A DNA stretch of 31,965 bases. Source: JAYWAM01 sp043782425 (GTDB lineage Bacteria > Pseudomonadota > Gammaproteobacteria > Burkholderiales > Usitatibacteraceae). Positions 24,530 to 31,911 of the stretch are shown here, piece after piece. The position numbers were made by a program, and so were the translations under genes. The stretch is taken from the NCBI GenBank assembly GCA_043782425.1, contig JAYWAM010000239.1:1-31965 (forward strand), given 5' to 3'. Numbering within the stretch: position 1 is the stretch's first letter; each line of letters opens with the position of its first letter. The notes under the pieces were generated by a model. It ran no database searches. It was not told the origin of the DNA and saw only the letters and a program-made list of their open reading frames with translations.

Positions 24530-25937
24530 AATTTAACGAGCGTATGTCAACGAAATGCCCGGCTATGCCTGCTGCGGCGGCCATCGCGGGGCTGACCAGA
24601 TGCGTGCGGCCGCCCGGACCTTGTCGGCCTACAAAATTACGATTCGATGTCGAAGCGCAACGCTCACCGGGCGCAAGCTTGTCCTCGTTCATGCCCAGGC
24701 ACATCGAGCAGCCGGGTTCGCGCCACTCGAAGCCTGCGTCCTTGAAAATGCGGTCCAGGCCTTCCTTCTCGGCCTGGGTTTTTACCAACCCCGAGCCGGG
24801 AACCACCAGCGCAAGCATAACGCTATCTGCCTTGTGGCGGCCTTTCACCACTGCAGCCGCAGCGCGCAAATCTTCGATGCGCGAGTTGGTGCACGAACCG
24901 ATAAACACCTTATCGATCTTGATATCCTGCATGGGGGTGCGCGGCGTAAGCCCCATGTATTGCAGCGCGCGCTCCATGGCTTCGCGCTTCGCTGGATCTT
25001 TCTCTTTTTCCGGATCGGGCACGGCAGCGTCGATCGTCACCACCATTTCGGGTGAAGTCCCCCAGGTGACATGCGGCTTGATCGCAGAGGCATCGATCTG
25101 CACCACGCGGTCGAATGGCGCGCCTTCATCCGAATGCAGCTTGCGCCAATAAGCGACAGCCTTGTCCCAGTCCGCACCGCGCGGAGCGAACGGCCGATTG
25201 CGCAGATAGTTGATAGTCGTATCATCGACCGCCACCATGCCGGCGCGCGCGCCAGCTTCAATCGCCATGTTGCACACCGTCATGCGTCCTTCCATGGAAA
25301 GCGCACGCAGGGCAGGGCCGGCAAATTCAATGGCGTAGCCCGTGCCGCCCGCCGTGCCGATCTTGCCGATTAACGCAAGCGCGATGTCCTTGGCAGTGGC
25401 CCCAGGCGCGAGTTGGCCTGCAACCCACACCTGCAAAGTCTTGGCCTTTTTCGCAATCAGGCACTGTGTCGCCATGACATGCTCAACTTCGCTGGTGCCG
25501 ATACCGAAAGCCAGGGCGGCAAACGCGCCATGCGTGCTGGTATGCGAATCGCCGCACACCACCGTCATGCCCGGCAGCGTCGCGCCCTGCTCCGGGCCGA
25601 TCACATGCACGATGCCCTGACGGTGATCGCGCATAGGGAAATATTGCGTGATGTTGAATTTGGAAATGTTGTCGTCTAGCGTATCGACTTGCAACTTGGA
25701 AATCGGATCGCTGATGCCGAGCGCCTTGTCGGTGGTCGGCGTGTTGTGATCCGCCGTGGCAAGGATGGAAGTGGTGCGCCATAGCTTGCGCCTCGCCAGC
25801 GCCAGACCGTCGAACGCCTGCGGGCTGGTCACCTCATGCACCAGGTGGCGGTCGATATAAATCAACGCCGTGCCGTCAGGCTCTTCATGCACCAGGTGGC
25901 TAGTCCACAACTTTTCGTACAACGTTTGCACAGTCAT
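24528..25937 (-). CDS. leuC: 3-isopropylmalate dehydratase large subunit
   Basis: Aconitase-family large subunit that isomerises 2- to 3-isopropylmalate using a [4Fe-4S] cluster. ATG 25937 gives MTVQTLYEKLWTSHLV, the usual LeuC start, and 469 residues. A GTG 13 codons upstream would give an atypical extension. Cluster ligands are visible as FIGSCTNSR (about residue 347) and the CSMC pair in PGCSMCLGMN (about 407–410). The substrate motif VCGDSHTSTHGAF is also present. It is the first gene of leuC–entericidin–leuD–leuB. The region upstream marks the junction with the defence island. Confidence 0.97.
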   Translation of the reverse strand: MTVQTLYEKLWTSHLVHEEPDGTALIYIDRHLVHEVTSPQAFDGLALARRKLWRTTSILATADHNTPTTDKALGISDPISKLQVDTLDDNISKFNITQYFPMRDHRQGIVHVIGPEQGATLPGMTVVCGDSHTSTHGAFAALAFGIGTSEVEHVMATQCLIAKKAKTLQVWVAGQLAPGATAKDIALALIGKIGTAGGTGYAIEFAGPALRALSMEGRMTVCNMAIEAGARAGMVAVDDTTINYLRNRPFAPRGADWDKAVAYWRKLHSDEGAPFDRVVQIDASAIKPHVTWGTSPEMVVTIDAAVPDPEKEKDPAKREAMERALQYMGLTPRTPMQDIKIDKVFIGSCTNSRIEDLRAAAAVVKGRHKADSVMLALVVPGSGLVKTQAEKEGLDRIFKDAGFEWREPGCSMCLGMNEDKLAPGERCASTSNRNFVGRQGPGGRTHLVSPAMAAAAGIAGHFVDIRSLN

Positions 25938-26272
25938 TCCTCGTTCTCTTGCTTGGTTATTCGCCGCAATGTTCACCGCAACCTGAAATTTTAACCCGTT
26001 TCAGTTGCTCTGCGCAGGAGTGACTACGGAAAAGTATGAGAAGCGTCGATTTGAGGTTTGCAGCGCCAATCAGCCTACAGCCCAATATCCATATCACTAT
26101 TCTTCTGAAAAATGGCGTTCAAGTTTTCCCAGTGCAGCAATAAACGCACCCTGCCTGCAAAACTCGGATTCTCGTCTCTTACTACAGGTTATTCAGCCGA
26201 TTCTGTAAACTTCCGTTTTAGCATCCCTATTCCGACAATAACTAGAAGCCCCATCAAAGTAACAATAGACAT
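25938..26272. other. intergenic junction between leuC and the defence island
   Basis: A stretch of 335 bases without a confident gene. It holds the leuC upstream region (25938–26023), copy 1 of a 70-bp direct repeat (26024–26093), and a segment with no recognisable feature. A 27-codon minus-strand frame (26189–26272) encodes a hydrophobic helix followed by KRKF, and is discussed under rejected items. Confidence 0.6.
26024..26093 (+). repeat. 70-bp direct repeat flanking rhuM, copy 1
   Basis: Matches 27382–27451 at 63 of 70 positions without gaps. It includes an ATG (26036) opening a 35-codon frame, MRSVDLRFAAPISLQPNIH and onward, whose repeat portion is also open in copy 2. Within the 63-base core only 5 bases differ, and 4 of them are silent in that frame. 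Confidence 0.85.
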
Positions 26273-27274
26273 ATGACTAGCGACAGGGAAGGCAAAGGCG
26301 AGGTGTTGTTGTACGAAACCCCGGACCGGGGAGTCGAGCTGCAAGTGCGGCTGGAGGGGGATACGCTGTGGTTGTCGCAGAAGCAGATTGCAGAGGTGTT
26401 TGGCACGAAGCGACCGACAATTACTAAGCACCTTGCGAATATCTTTGCCTCCGGCGAATTGGACGAGCAGGCAGTATGTTCCATTTTGGAACACACTGCC
26501 GCCGACCGAAAAATCTATAAAACCAAGTATTACAGCCTCGATGCGATCCTCTCGGTCGGCTACCGGGTGAACTCCGCGCGCGCGACCCGCTTTCGCCAGT
26601 GGGCGACCGCGCGCCTGAAGGATCACCTGCTGCGCGGCTACACGCTGAACGAAGAGCGGCTACGGCTGCAACAAGAAAACATTCTTCAACTGGAACACAC
26701 GCTAACCCTGTTCCAGCAGAGCCTGATCGACGACGCCGACCTGAGCGAGGCGCGCGGACTGGTGCGCGTGATCGCCGACTATGCGCGCACTTTCGTGCTG
26801 CTCAATCAATTTGACAGCGAGCGTCTGCCGCTCACCGATTTCACCGGCACGATCCGTTATGAAATCCGCTATAACGAGGCGGAGAATGCGATCGCGCTCC
26901 TCAAGCAGGATTTGCTGGGCAGGCGCGAAGCCTCGAACCTGTTCGGCAACCAAAAGGACGACAGCTTCGCCGGGATTCTGGGCAACATCGTGCAATCGTT
27001 CGGCGGAGAATATCTCTACCCCAGTGTGGAAGCGCAGGCGGCGCATCTACTGTATTTCGTGATCAAGAATCATCCATTCAGCGACGGCAACAAACGCATC
27101 GGTGCGTTCCTGTTCATCTGGTTTCTGGAACGTAATCGCCACCACCTTAAAGCCAGCGGCGAACTAAAAATCAACGACAATGCGCTGGCTGCGATTGCCC
27201 TTCTGGTAGCGCAGAGCGACCCGGCGCACAAAGAGTTGATGATTCATTTGATCATGAATCTGATTCGGGGGTGA
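26273..27274 (+). CDS. RhuM-family protein with C-terminal Fic/DOC domain
   Basis: A 333-residue protein of the 'virulence RhuM' type. The N-terminal RhuM domain (about 10–120) shows VRLEGDTLWLSQKQIAEVFG, RPTITKHLANIF, and the YYSLDAILSVGYRVNS and FRQWATARLKDHL motifs. A helical region follows. A C-terminal Fic/DOC-like domain (about 200–333) carries HPFSDGNKR with the histidine near residue 267; Fic proteins transfer AMP or other groups, and Doc phosphorylates EF-Tu. The substrate here is unknown. Genes like this often sit inside type I restriction operons, and here a remnant hsdR begins 1 base after its stop. No ribosome site is obvious before ATG 26273, but the start matches RhuM starts. 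It is flanked by 70-bp direct repeats. Confidence 0.85.
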   Translation: MTSDREGKGEVLLYETPDRGVELQVRLEGDTLWLSQKQIAEVFGTKRPTITKHLANIFASGELDEQAVCSILEHTAADRKIYKTKYYSLDAILSVGYRVNSARATRFRQWATARLKDHLLRGYTLNEERLRLQQENILQLEHTLTLFQQSLIDDADLSEARGLVRVIADYARTFVLLNQFDSERLPLTDFTGTIRYEIRYNEAENAIALLKQDLLGRREASNLFGNQKDDSFAGILGNIVQSFGGEYLYPSVEAQAAHLLYFVIKNHPFSDGNKRIGAFLFIWFLERNRHHLKASGELKINDNALAAIALLVAQSDPAHKELMIHLIMNLIRG

Positions 27275-27275
27275 C

Positions 27276-27407
27276 ATGAATACCGTTGGCCAACCTAATC
27301 GCACCACGCAGAAACGCGGCATCGCACCATTCCGCGACGTGCTAGGCTGCCGCTACCTCTGCAACAGGACTGACAGATTTGCTGCGGTAAAGTATGAGAA
27401 GTGTTGA
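27276..27407 (+). pseudogene. 5' stub of a second type I restriction hsdR
   Basis: A 43-codon frame starting 1 base after the rhuM stop. Residues 1–34 read MNTVGQPNRTTQKRG then IAPFRDVLGCRYLCNRTDR. To my eye this is the N-terminus of an HsdR subfamily that begins 'MNTVGQ…TQ.R…FRD.LGYRYLG.W.DR'. After codon 34 the similarity stops and the 70-bp repeat begins, with a stop codon shortly inside it. It therefore looks like the surviving start of a restriction subunit gene whose body was lost. It is a different HsdR subfamily from the intact gene downstream. Support is by eye only. Confidence 0.65.
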
Positions 27408-27451
27408 TTTGAGGTTTGCTGCGCCAATTGGCCTACAGCCCAATATCCATA
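27382..27451 (+). repeat. 70-bp direct repeat flanking rhuM, copy 2
   Basis: Same orientation as copy 1 at 26024–26093, 7 mismatches in 70. It starts within 5 bases of where the hsdR stub loses its similarity. In frame from ATG 27394 it encodes MRSVDLRFAAPIGLQPNIH and continues for 79 codons of unconvincing sequence. The gap from here to hsdR (27452–27652) shows no other clear feature. Confidence 0.85.
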
Positions 27452-27652
27452 CGGTTCTTCCAGCATTCCCCCTCTGCAATGGGAGGCTTCATAGACTACC
27501 TGTGCAGGTGGGATTTGGGTTATCAGGAGGTTTCTGGGGAGTAAACTCGGTAAACTCTAGCTCTGATAACAACGCCAAACAGCCTCAATGTCGCATCCAG
27601 ACCGCGCCAAAATTCTTGTCACGATTTTTCTAACTGCGAGTGCTCAATTCTT

Positions 27653-30600
27653 ATGATTGCGCAGCCGGAAGAAATCGCGCGCGCCGGGATTGACCGGCTC
27701 CTGGTGCAGGCAGGGTGGCAGGTGTTCGATGTCTCGACAGCCAATATCCATGCGGCTCGCGGCGTTGCGATCCGCGAATTTCCGCTTTCGGCTGGGTACG
27801 GCTTTGCGGATTACCTTCTTTACGTGGACGGTAAAGCGGTAGGCGTTATCGAAGCCAAAAAGAAAGGAGCGACTCTTACCGGCGTAGAGTTGCAATCCGC
27901 CAAATATTCAAAGGGGCTACCCGCCACTCTGCCCGCCTGGCAGCGTCCATTGCCCTTTATATATGAGTCCACAGGCGTCGAAACACATTTCACCAATGGG
28001 CTTGATCCCGAGCCTCGCGCGCGCAGCACCTTCGCCTTTCACAAGCCAGACACCCTCGCACATTGGCTCGCACCACCCATTCCCTTTCCCCTCGCGGAAC
28101 GCGGCACCCTGGAACCAGCGGGCCAAGGCGAGGAGGTAGGCCGTCACGCATCGGATGCGCGTGGCAGCACCACCAGGCTAAGCACTGCGGTGATTGAAGG
28201 TGGCTATGCGACAGGCCACGCCACCTTCCTCGCGCGCATGAAAACCATGCCGCCGCTGGCCGAAGCCGGTCTCTGGCCCGCGCAAATAATCGCCATCAAG
28301 AATCTCGAACGGTCACTAGCCGCCAACAAACCGCGCGCACTAATTCAGATGGCCACCGGCAGCGGCAAAACCTACACCGCCATCAACTTCATTTACCGGC
28401 TGATCAAATTCGCCGGTGCGCGGCGCGTGTTGTTCCTCGTGGACCGCGGCAACCTCGGTCGACAGACCAAGAAAGAATTCGACCAATACGTCTCGCCCTA
28501 CAACAACTACAAGTTCGGCGAGGAATACATCGTCCAGCACCTCAGCAGCAACACACTCGACACCACCGCCCGCGTCACCATCTGCACCATCCAACGCATG
28601 TACTCCATGCTCAAGGGCCGCGAACTCGCGCCAGAGGATGAAGAACAATCCCTCGAAGGCGCAGGCAATCTTTTCAAGCAGCCGGACCCCATCGAGTACA
28701 ACCCCAACGTCCCGATCGAATCCTTCGACATCATCATCACCGACGAAGCGCACCGCTCCATCTACAACCTATGGCGGCAAGTGCTGGAATATTTCGATGC
28801 CTACCTCATCGGCCTCACCGCCACGCCCAGCAAGCAGACCTTCGGTTTCTTCAACAAGAACCTGGTGATGGAATACGGCCACGAGCAGGCGGTGGCCGAT
28901 GGCGTGAACGTGAACTACGACGTGTACCGCATCCGCACCGAAGTGACCGAGGCCGGATCAAGAGTGGAAGCGGGCTACTACGTCGGCCTGCGGGATCGCG
29001 AGACGCGCAAGGTGCGCTGGCAGGAACTCGACGAAGACTTCGCCTACGAGCCCAACGAGCTCGACCGCGCCGTGCAAACGCCGGACCAGATTCGCACCGT
29101 GATTCGCACCTTCCGCGACAAACTCTTCACCGACATCTTCCCCGGCCGTACTGATGTACCCAAGACGCTCATCTTTGCCAAGGACGACAACCACGCCGAA
29201 AAGATAGTCGAAATCCTGCGCGAAGAATTCGGCAAGGGCAACGACTTCGCGCAGAAGATCACCTACAAAACCGTCGGCGACCCGGAAGCGCTGATCAAAG
29301 CCTTCCGCAACAGCTACTTCCCGCGCGTGGCCGTGACCGTGGACATGATCTCCACCGGCACCGACATCAAGCCGGTGGAAATTGTAGTCTTCATGCGCTC
29401 CGTGAAATCACGCAACTTCTTCGAGCAGATGAAAGGCCGCGGCGTGCGCATCATCTCGCCGGATGACCTACAAGCCGTCACCCCCGATGCCAAAGCCAAG
29501 GATCATTTCGTCATCGTCGATTGCGTCGGCGTGTGCGAACGCGACCTGACCGATTCGCGCCCCATGGACCAAAAGAAATCCGTGTCCTTCGAAAAACTCC
29601 TGCAAGCCGTCGCCCTCGGCAACACCGAACCGGATGTTCTCTCCAGCGTCGCCGCCCGCCTCGCGCGCCTCGACCGTGACCTCACCGACGAAGCCAAAGC
29701 AAGAATCGTCACTGCATCCGGCGGCTACACCCTCAAAGACCTAAGCCGCCGAATAGTGGACGCCCTAAACCCCGACCGCGACTCCCCCTTGCTTTTAACT
29801 CCCTCTCCCGCCGGGGCGGGAGAGGGCGGGGGTGAGGGTGGCGACGCTTCCAGTAGCGCACCTGGTGAATCAGTCTCCCCGGCGCAGGCCGGGGCCCAAT
29901 TTGACCTTACGTACAACGCAATAGCGACAGACGCCGTAAAGCCCTTATTCGATCCAAACCTCCGCAACCTCCTCCTGGAACTAAAACAACAATCCGAACA
30001 AATCATCGACGACGTCACCCAGGACCAACTCATCGAAGCCAATTTCAGTGAGGCCGCCCGCGAACGCGCTAAAGGCATCGTCACCTCCTTCGAACAATTC
30101 ATCAACGACCACAAAGACGAAATCACCGCCTTGCAGATTCTTTACAACCGCCCCATGCGCGCGCCGCTGCGCTTCGAAGACCTGAAAGCGCTCGCCGATG
30201 CCGTCCACGCCCCGCCGCGCCTGTGGACCGAAAGCCAGCTCTGGCAAGCCTACGCCGCGCTGGACAAAACCAAAGTCAAAGGCGCCTCCGCCCGTCGCAT
30301 CCTCACCGATCTGGTCTCGCTGGTGCGCTACGCCATGCATCAGGAAAACGAACTAGTGCCCTATCCCGAACGCGTGCATGCCAACTTCAAAGCGTGGCTG
30401 GCGCAACAACAACAAACGTCACTCCCTCGCCCGCTTGCGGGAGAGGGCGGGGGGCGAGGCGGGGATTTCGAGCCGCATGCGGCGAGCCCGATGAGCGGTG
30501 CCGACATGCAGGTCGGCACGCGCTCCGCAGGAGAGGGCGAACGTAAGAAGAAAACCCCCTTCACCCCCGAACAAATTCACTGGCTCGAAATGATCCGCGA

Positions 30601-30748
30601 CCACATCGCCGCCAACCTCGGCATTGATAAGGATGATTTTGAATACGCGCCATTCGCGCAGGAGGGCGGGATTGGCAAGGTGTATCAGTTGTTTGGGAAT
30701 GAGTTGCCGAAGGTGCTTGAGGAATTGAATAAGGAGTTGGCGGCGTGA
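27653..30748 (+). CDS. hsdR: type I restriction enzyme, R (endonuclease/translocase) subunit
   Basis: Motor and nuclease subunit of a type I restriction enzyme. Domains in order: an N-terminal PD-(D/E)xK nuclease (about 1–150, D53 in FADYLLY and E68-A69-K70 in VIEAKKKG); superfamily 2 helicase motor with Walker A QMATGSGKTYTA (about 232), DEAH box TDEAHRS (about 363) and GLTATPSKQT (about 387); the second helicase lobe with STGTDIKP and QMKGRGVRI; and an EcoEI-type C-terminal domain (about 790–1031). At 1031 residues it is longer than I expect. The excess sits in two in-frame composite palindromic-repeat insertions, at about residues 713–748 and 922–963. Frame is kept throughout. The end overlaps hsdS by 4 bases (GTGA). 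No hsdM is present in the window, so activity would need one elsewhere. Confidence 0.93.
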   Translation: MIAQPEEIARAGIDRLLVQAGWQVFDVSTANIHAARGVAIREFPLSAGYGFADYLLYVDGKAVGVIEAKKKGATLTGVELQSAKYSKGLPATLPAWQRPLPFIYESTGVETHFTNGLDPEPRARSTFAFHKPDTLAHWLAPPIPFPLAERGTLEPAGQGEEVGRHASDARGSTTRLSTAVIEGGYATGHATFLARMKTMPPLAEAGLWPAQIIAIKNLERSLAANKPRALIQMATGSGKTYTAINFIYRLIKFAGARRVLFLVDRGNLGRQTKKEFDQYVSPYNNYKFGEEYIVQHLSSNTLDTTARVTICTIQRMYSMLKGRELAPEDEEQSLEGAGNLFKQPDPIEYNPNVPIESFDIIITDEAHRSIYNLWRQVLEYFDAYLIGLTATPSKQTFGFFNKNLVMEYGHEQAVADGVNVNYDVYRIRTEVTEAGSRVEAGYYVGLRDRETRKVRWQELDEDFAYEPNELDRAVQTPDQIRTVIRTFRDKLFTDIFPGRTDVPKTLIFAKDDNHAEKIVEILREEFGKGNDFAQKITYKTVGDPEALIKAFRNSYFPRVAVTVDMISTGTDIKPVEIVVFMRSVKSRNFFEQMKGRGVRIISPDDLQAVTPDAKAKDHFVIVDCVGVCERDLTDSRPMDQKKSVSFEKLLQAVALGNTEPDVLSSVAARLARLDRDLTDEAKARIVTASGGYTLKDLSRRIVDALNPDRDSPLLLTPSPAGAGEGGGEGGDASSSAPGESVSPAQAGAQFDLTYNAIATDAVKPLFDPNLRNLLLELKQQSEQIIDDVTQDQLIEANFSEAARERAKGIVTSFEQFINDHKDEITALQILYNRPMRAPLRFEDLKALADAVHAPPRLWTESQLWQAYAALDKTKVKGASARRILTDLVSLVRYAMHQENELVPYPERVHANFKAWLAQQQQTSLPRPLAGEGGGRGGDFEPHAASPMSGADMQVGTRSAGEGERKKKTPFTPEQIHWLEMIRDHIAANLGIDKDDFEYAPFAQEGGIGKVYQLFGNELPKVLEELNKELAA
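29801..29841 (+). repeat. palindromic repeat inside hsdR, copy C
   Basis: CCCTCTCCCGCC (29801–29812) and GGCGGGAGAGGG (29815–29826) form a perfect 12-bp palindrome, followed by GGGGGTGAGGGTGG. It is the same family as copies A and B, in the opposite orientation. In frame it encodes SPAGAGEGGGEGG within the hsdR product. Confidence 0.8.
29871..29898 (+). repeat. second palindromic repeat type inside hsdR
   Basis: CCCCGGC (29877–29883) and GCCGGGG (29888–29894) form a 7-bp stem around GCAG. In frame it encodes VSPAQAGAQ, which resembles the translated product (VIPAQAGIQ) of a repeat common in Proteobacteria. It lies about 30 bases after copy C, so two unrelated repeat types are stacked in one insertion. 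Confidence 0.65.
30424..30464 (+). repeat. palindromic repeat inside hsdR, copy D
   Basis: CCCTCGCCCGC (30424–30434) and GCGGGAGAGGG (30437–30447) form an 11-bp stem with one mismatch, followed by a G-rich tail. It encodes LPRPLAGEGGGRGG in the hsdR frame and belongs to the same family as copies A–C. Confidence 0.8.
30472..30519 (+). repeat. two further palindromes in the second hsdR insertion
   Basis: GCCGCATGCGGC (30472–30483) is a perfect 12-bp palindrome. GTGCCGAC (30498–30505) pairs with GTCGGCAC (30512–30519) around ATGCAG. With copy D and the following GGAGAGGGCG text they make a composite insertion of about 125 bases that keeps the reading frame. Confidence 0.7.
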
Positions 30749-31911
30749 TGGCAATTGCGACGCAAGATGGGCTTTCAGTGGACCACTCAAATTGGGATAT
30801 CCGCAAGCTAGGAGATGTCCTAAAGGTGCGAAACGGCTTTGCATTTAAGAGTGCCGACTACCAGCCGAACGGAGTGTTACTTGTCAGGCAATCAAATCTC
30901 GGCGGCCCCCGCGTTTCGCTTGATAAGGCGGAATATTTGCCAACTGAGTATCTCGATAGCTACTCAGATTTCATAGTTCGCAAGGGAGACATACTGATAG
31001 GCATGTCCGGATCAATCGGGAAGCTATGTATATACGATCGTGATGAGCCCGCATTGCAGAACCAGCGGACAGGCTTGCTCAGATTCAAGGACTTGAGCTT
31101 TCAGCAATGGATTTGGCATTATTTGCCGCTTGTGGAGCGCAAGCTTCTTGCGGCAGGCAAAGGCGTGGGCGTTCAAAACGTTAGTGCCTCTCAAATCGAA
31201 GCGCTTCCGCTGCCAGTAGCGCCAGAGCACGAGCGTGACCGCATCGTCGCCGAAATCGAAAAACAATTCTCCCGCCTCGACGAAGCCGTCGCCAACCTAA
31301 AGCGCGTCAAAGCCAACCTCAAACGATACAAAGCCGCAGTCCTCAAAGCCGCCGTCGAAGGCCGCTTGGTGCCTACCGAAGCGGAACTCGCCCGCCGCGA
31401 AGGCCGCATCTACGAAACCGGAGCCCGACTCCTACAACGCATTCTCGAAACTCGGCGCAGCCAATCGAAAGACCAGGGCAAGTACAAGGAACCCGCCGCG
31501 CCCGACACGACCGACTTGCTTGAACTACCGGAGGGGTGGGTGTGGGCCGCACTGGACGAGATTGCTTGGGATGCAGGCTACGGCACTTCTCAGAAATGCT
31601 CTTACGAAAACACCGGGCCGGCAGTGCTACGAATTCCAAATGTCCAAAATGGGAGCCTCGATCTGCGAGACCTCAAGTTTGCACCGACTGCGTTTGGAGT
31701 CGCGCCGTCTGACGACGTCAAGGTCGGCGACATGCTTGTGATTCGCACCAATGGGAGCAAATCGCTAATCGGCCGTGCTGCCGTAGTTCTCGCTAATCCC
31801 ACGAGGGCGATCTCTTTTGCTTCTTACCTGATTCGGTTCAGGTTGGTGGCAATGGATACATTGCCCTCTGTTGACGGCTGCGTAAATGCGCCGGAATTTG
31901 GCGGAGTTTGA
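30745..31911 (+). CDS. hsdS: type I restriction enzyme specificity subunit, C-terminally truncated
   Basis: DNA-recognition subunit of a type I restriction–modification enzyme. The first target-recognition domain (about 15–165) shows KLGDVLKVRNGFAFKSADY and ILIGMSGSIGKL. A conserved helical spacer (about 170–250: EIEKQFSRLDEAVANLKRVK) and the start of a second recognition domain (LPEGWVWAALDEIAWDAGYG, about 258 on) follow. The second domain stops early: similarity runs to about ASYLIRFRLVAMDTLPS, then 12 unrelated residues and a stop. The second conserved helical region is missing. The break coincides with TGTTGACGG at 31869, which looks like an insertion-sequence end. GTG 30745 has AAGGAG at 30731–30736, 8 bases upstream; ATG 30748 is the alternative. 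The truncated product is probably non-functional or altered in specificity. Confidence 0.85.
   Translation: MMAIATQDGLSVDHSNWDIRKLGDVLKVRNGFAFKSADYQPNGVLLVRQSNLGGPRVSLDKAEYLPTEYLDSYSDFIVRKGDILIGMSGSIGKLCIYDRDEPALQNQRTGLLRFKDLSFQQWIWHYLPLVERKLLAAGKGVGVQNVSASQIEALPLPVAPEHERDRIVAEIEKQFSRLDEAVANLKRVKANLKRYKAAVLKAAVEGRLVPTEAELARREGRIYETGARLLQRILETRRSQSKDQGKYKEPAAPDTTDLLELPEGWVWAALDEIAWDAGYGTSQKCSYENTGPAVLRIPNVQNGSLDLRDLKFAPTAFGVAPSDDVKVGDMLVIRTNGSKSLIGRAAVVLANPTRAISFASYLIRFRLVAMDTLPSVDGCVNAPEFGGV

Noticed and set aside
26005..26208. 67-codon plus-strand frame over repeat copy 1 (KYEKRRFEV…)
   Set aside because: The same frame carries a stop in repeat copy 2 and has no ribosome site; treated as part of the repeat.
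26189..26272. 27-codon minus-strand frame with a hydrophobic helix and KRKF end, resembling a protein-sorting (PEP-CTERM-like) tail
   Set aside because: It lacks the PEP motif and a preceding domain, and it abuts the rhuM start; could be a remnant but too short to support.
27394..27633. 79-codon plus-strand frame before hsdR
   Set aside because: Its first 19 residues come from the direct repeat and the rest has no recognisable character or ribosome site.
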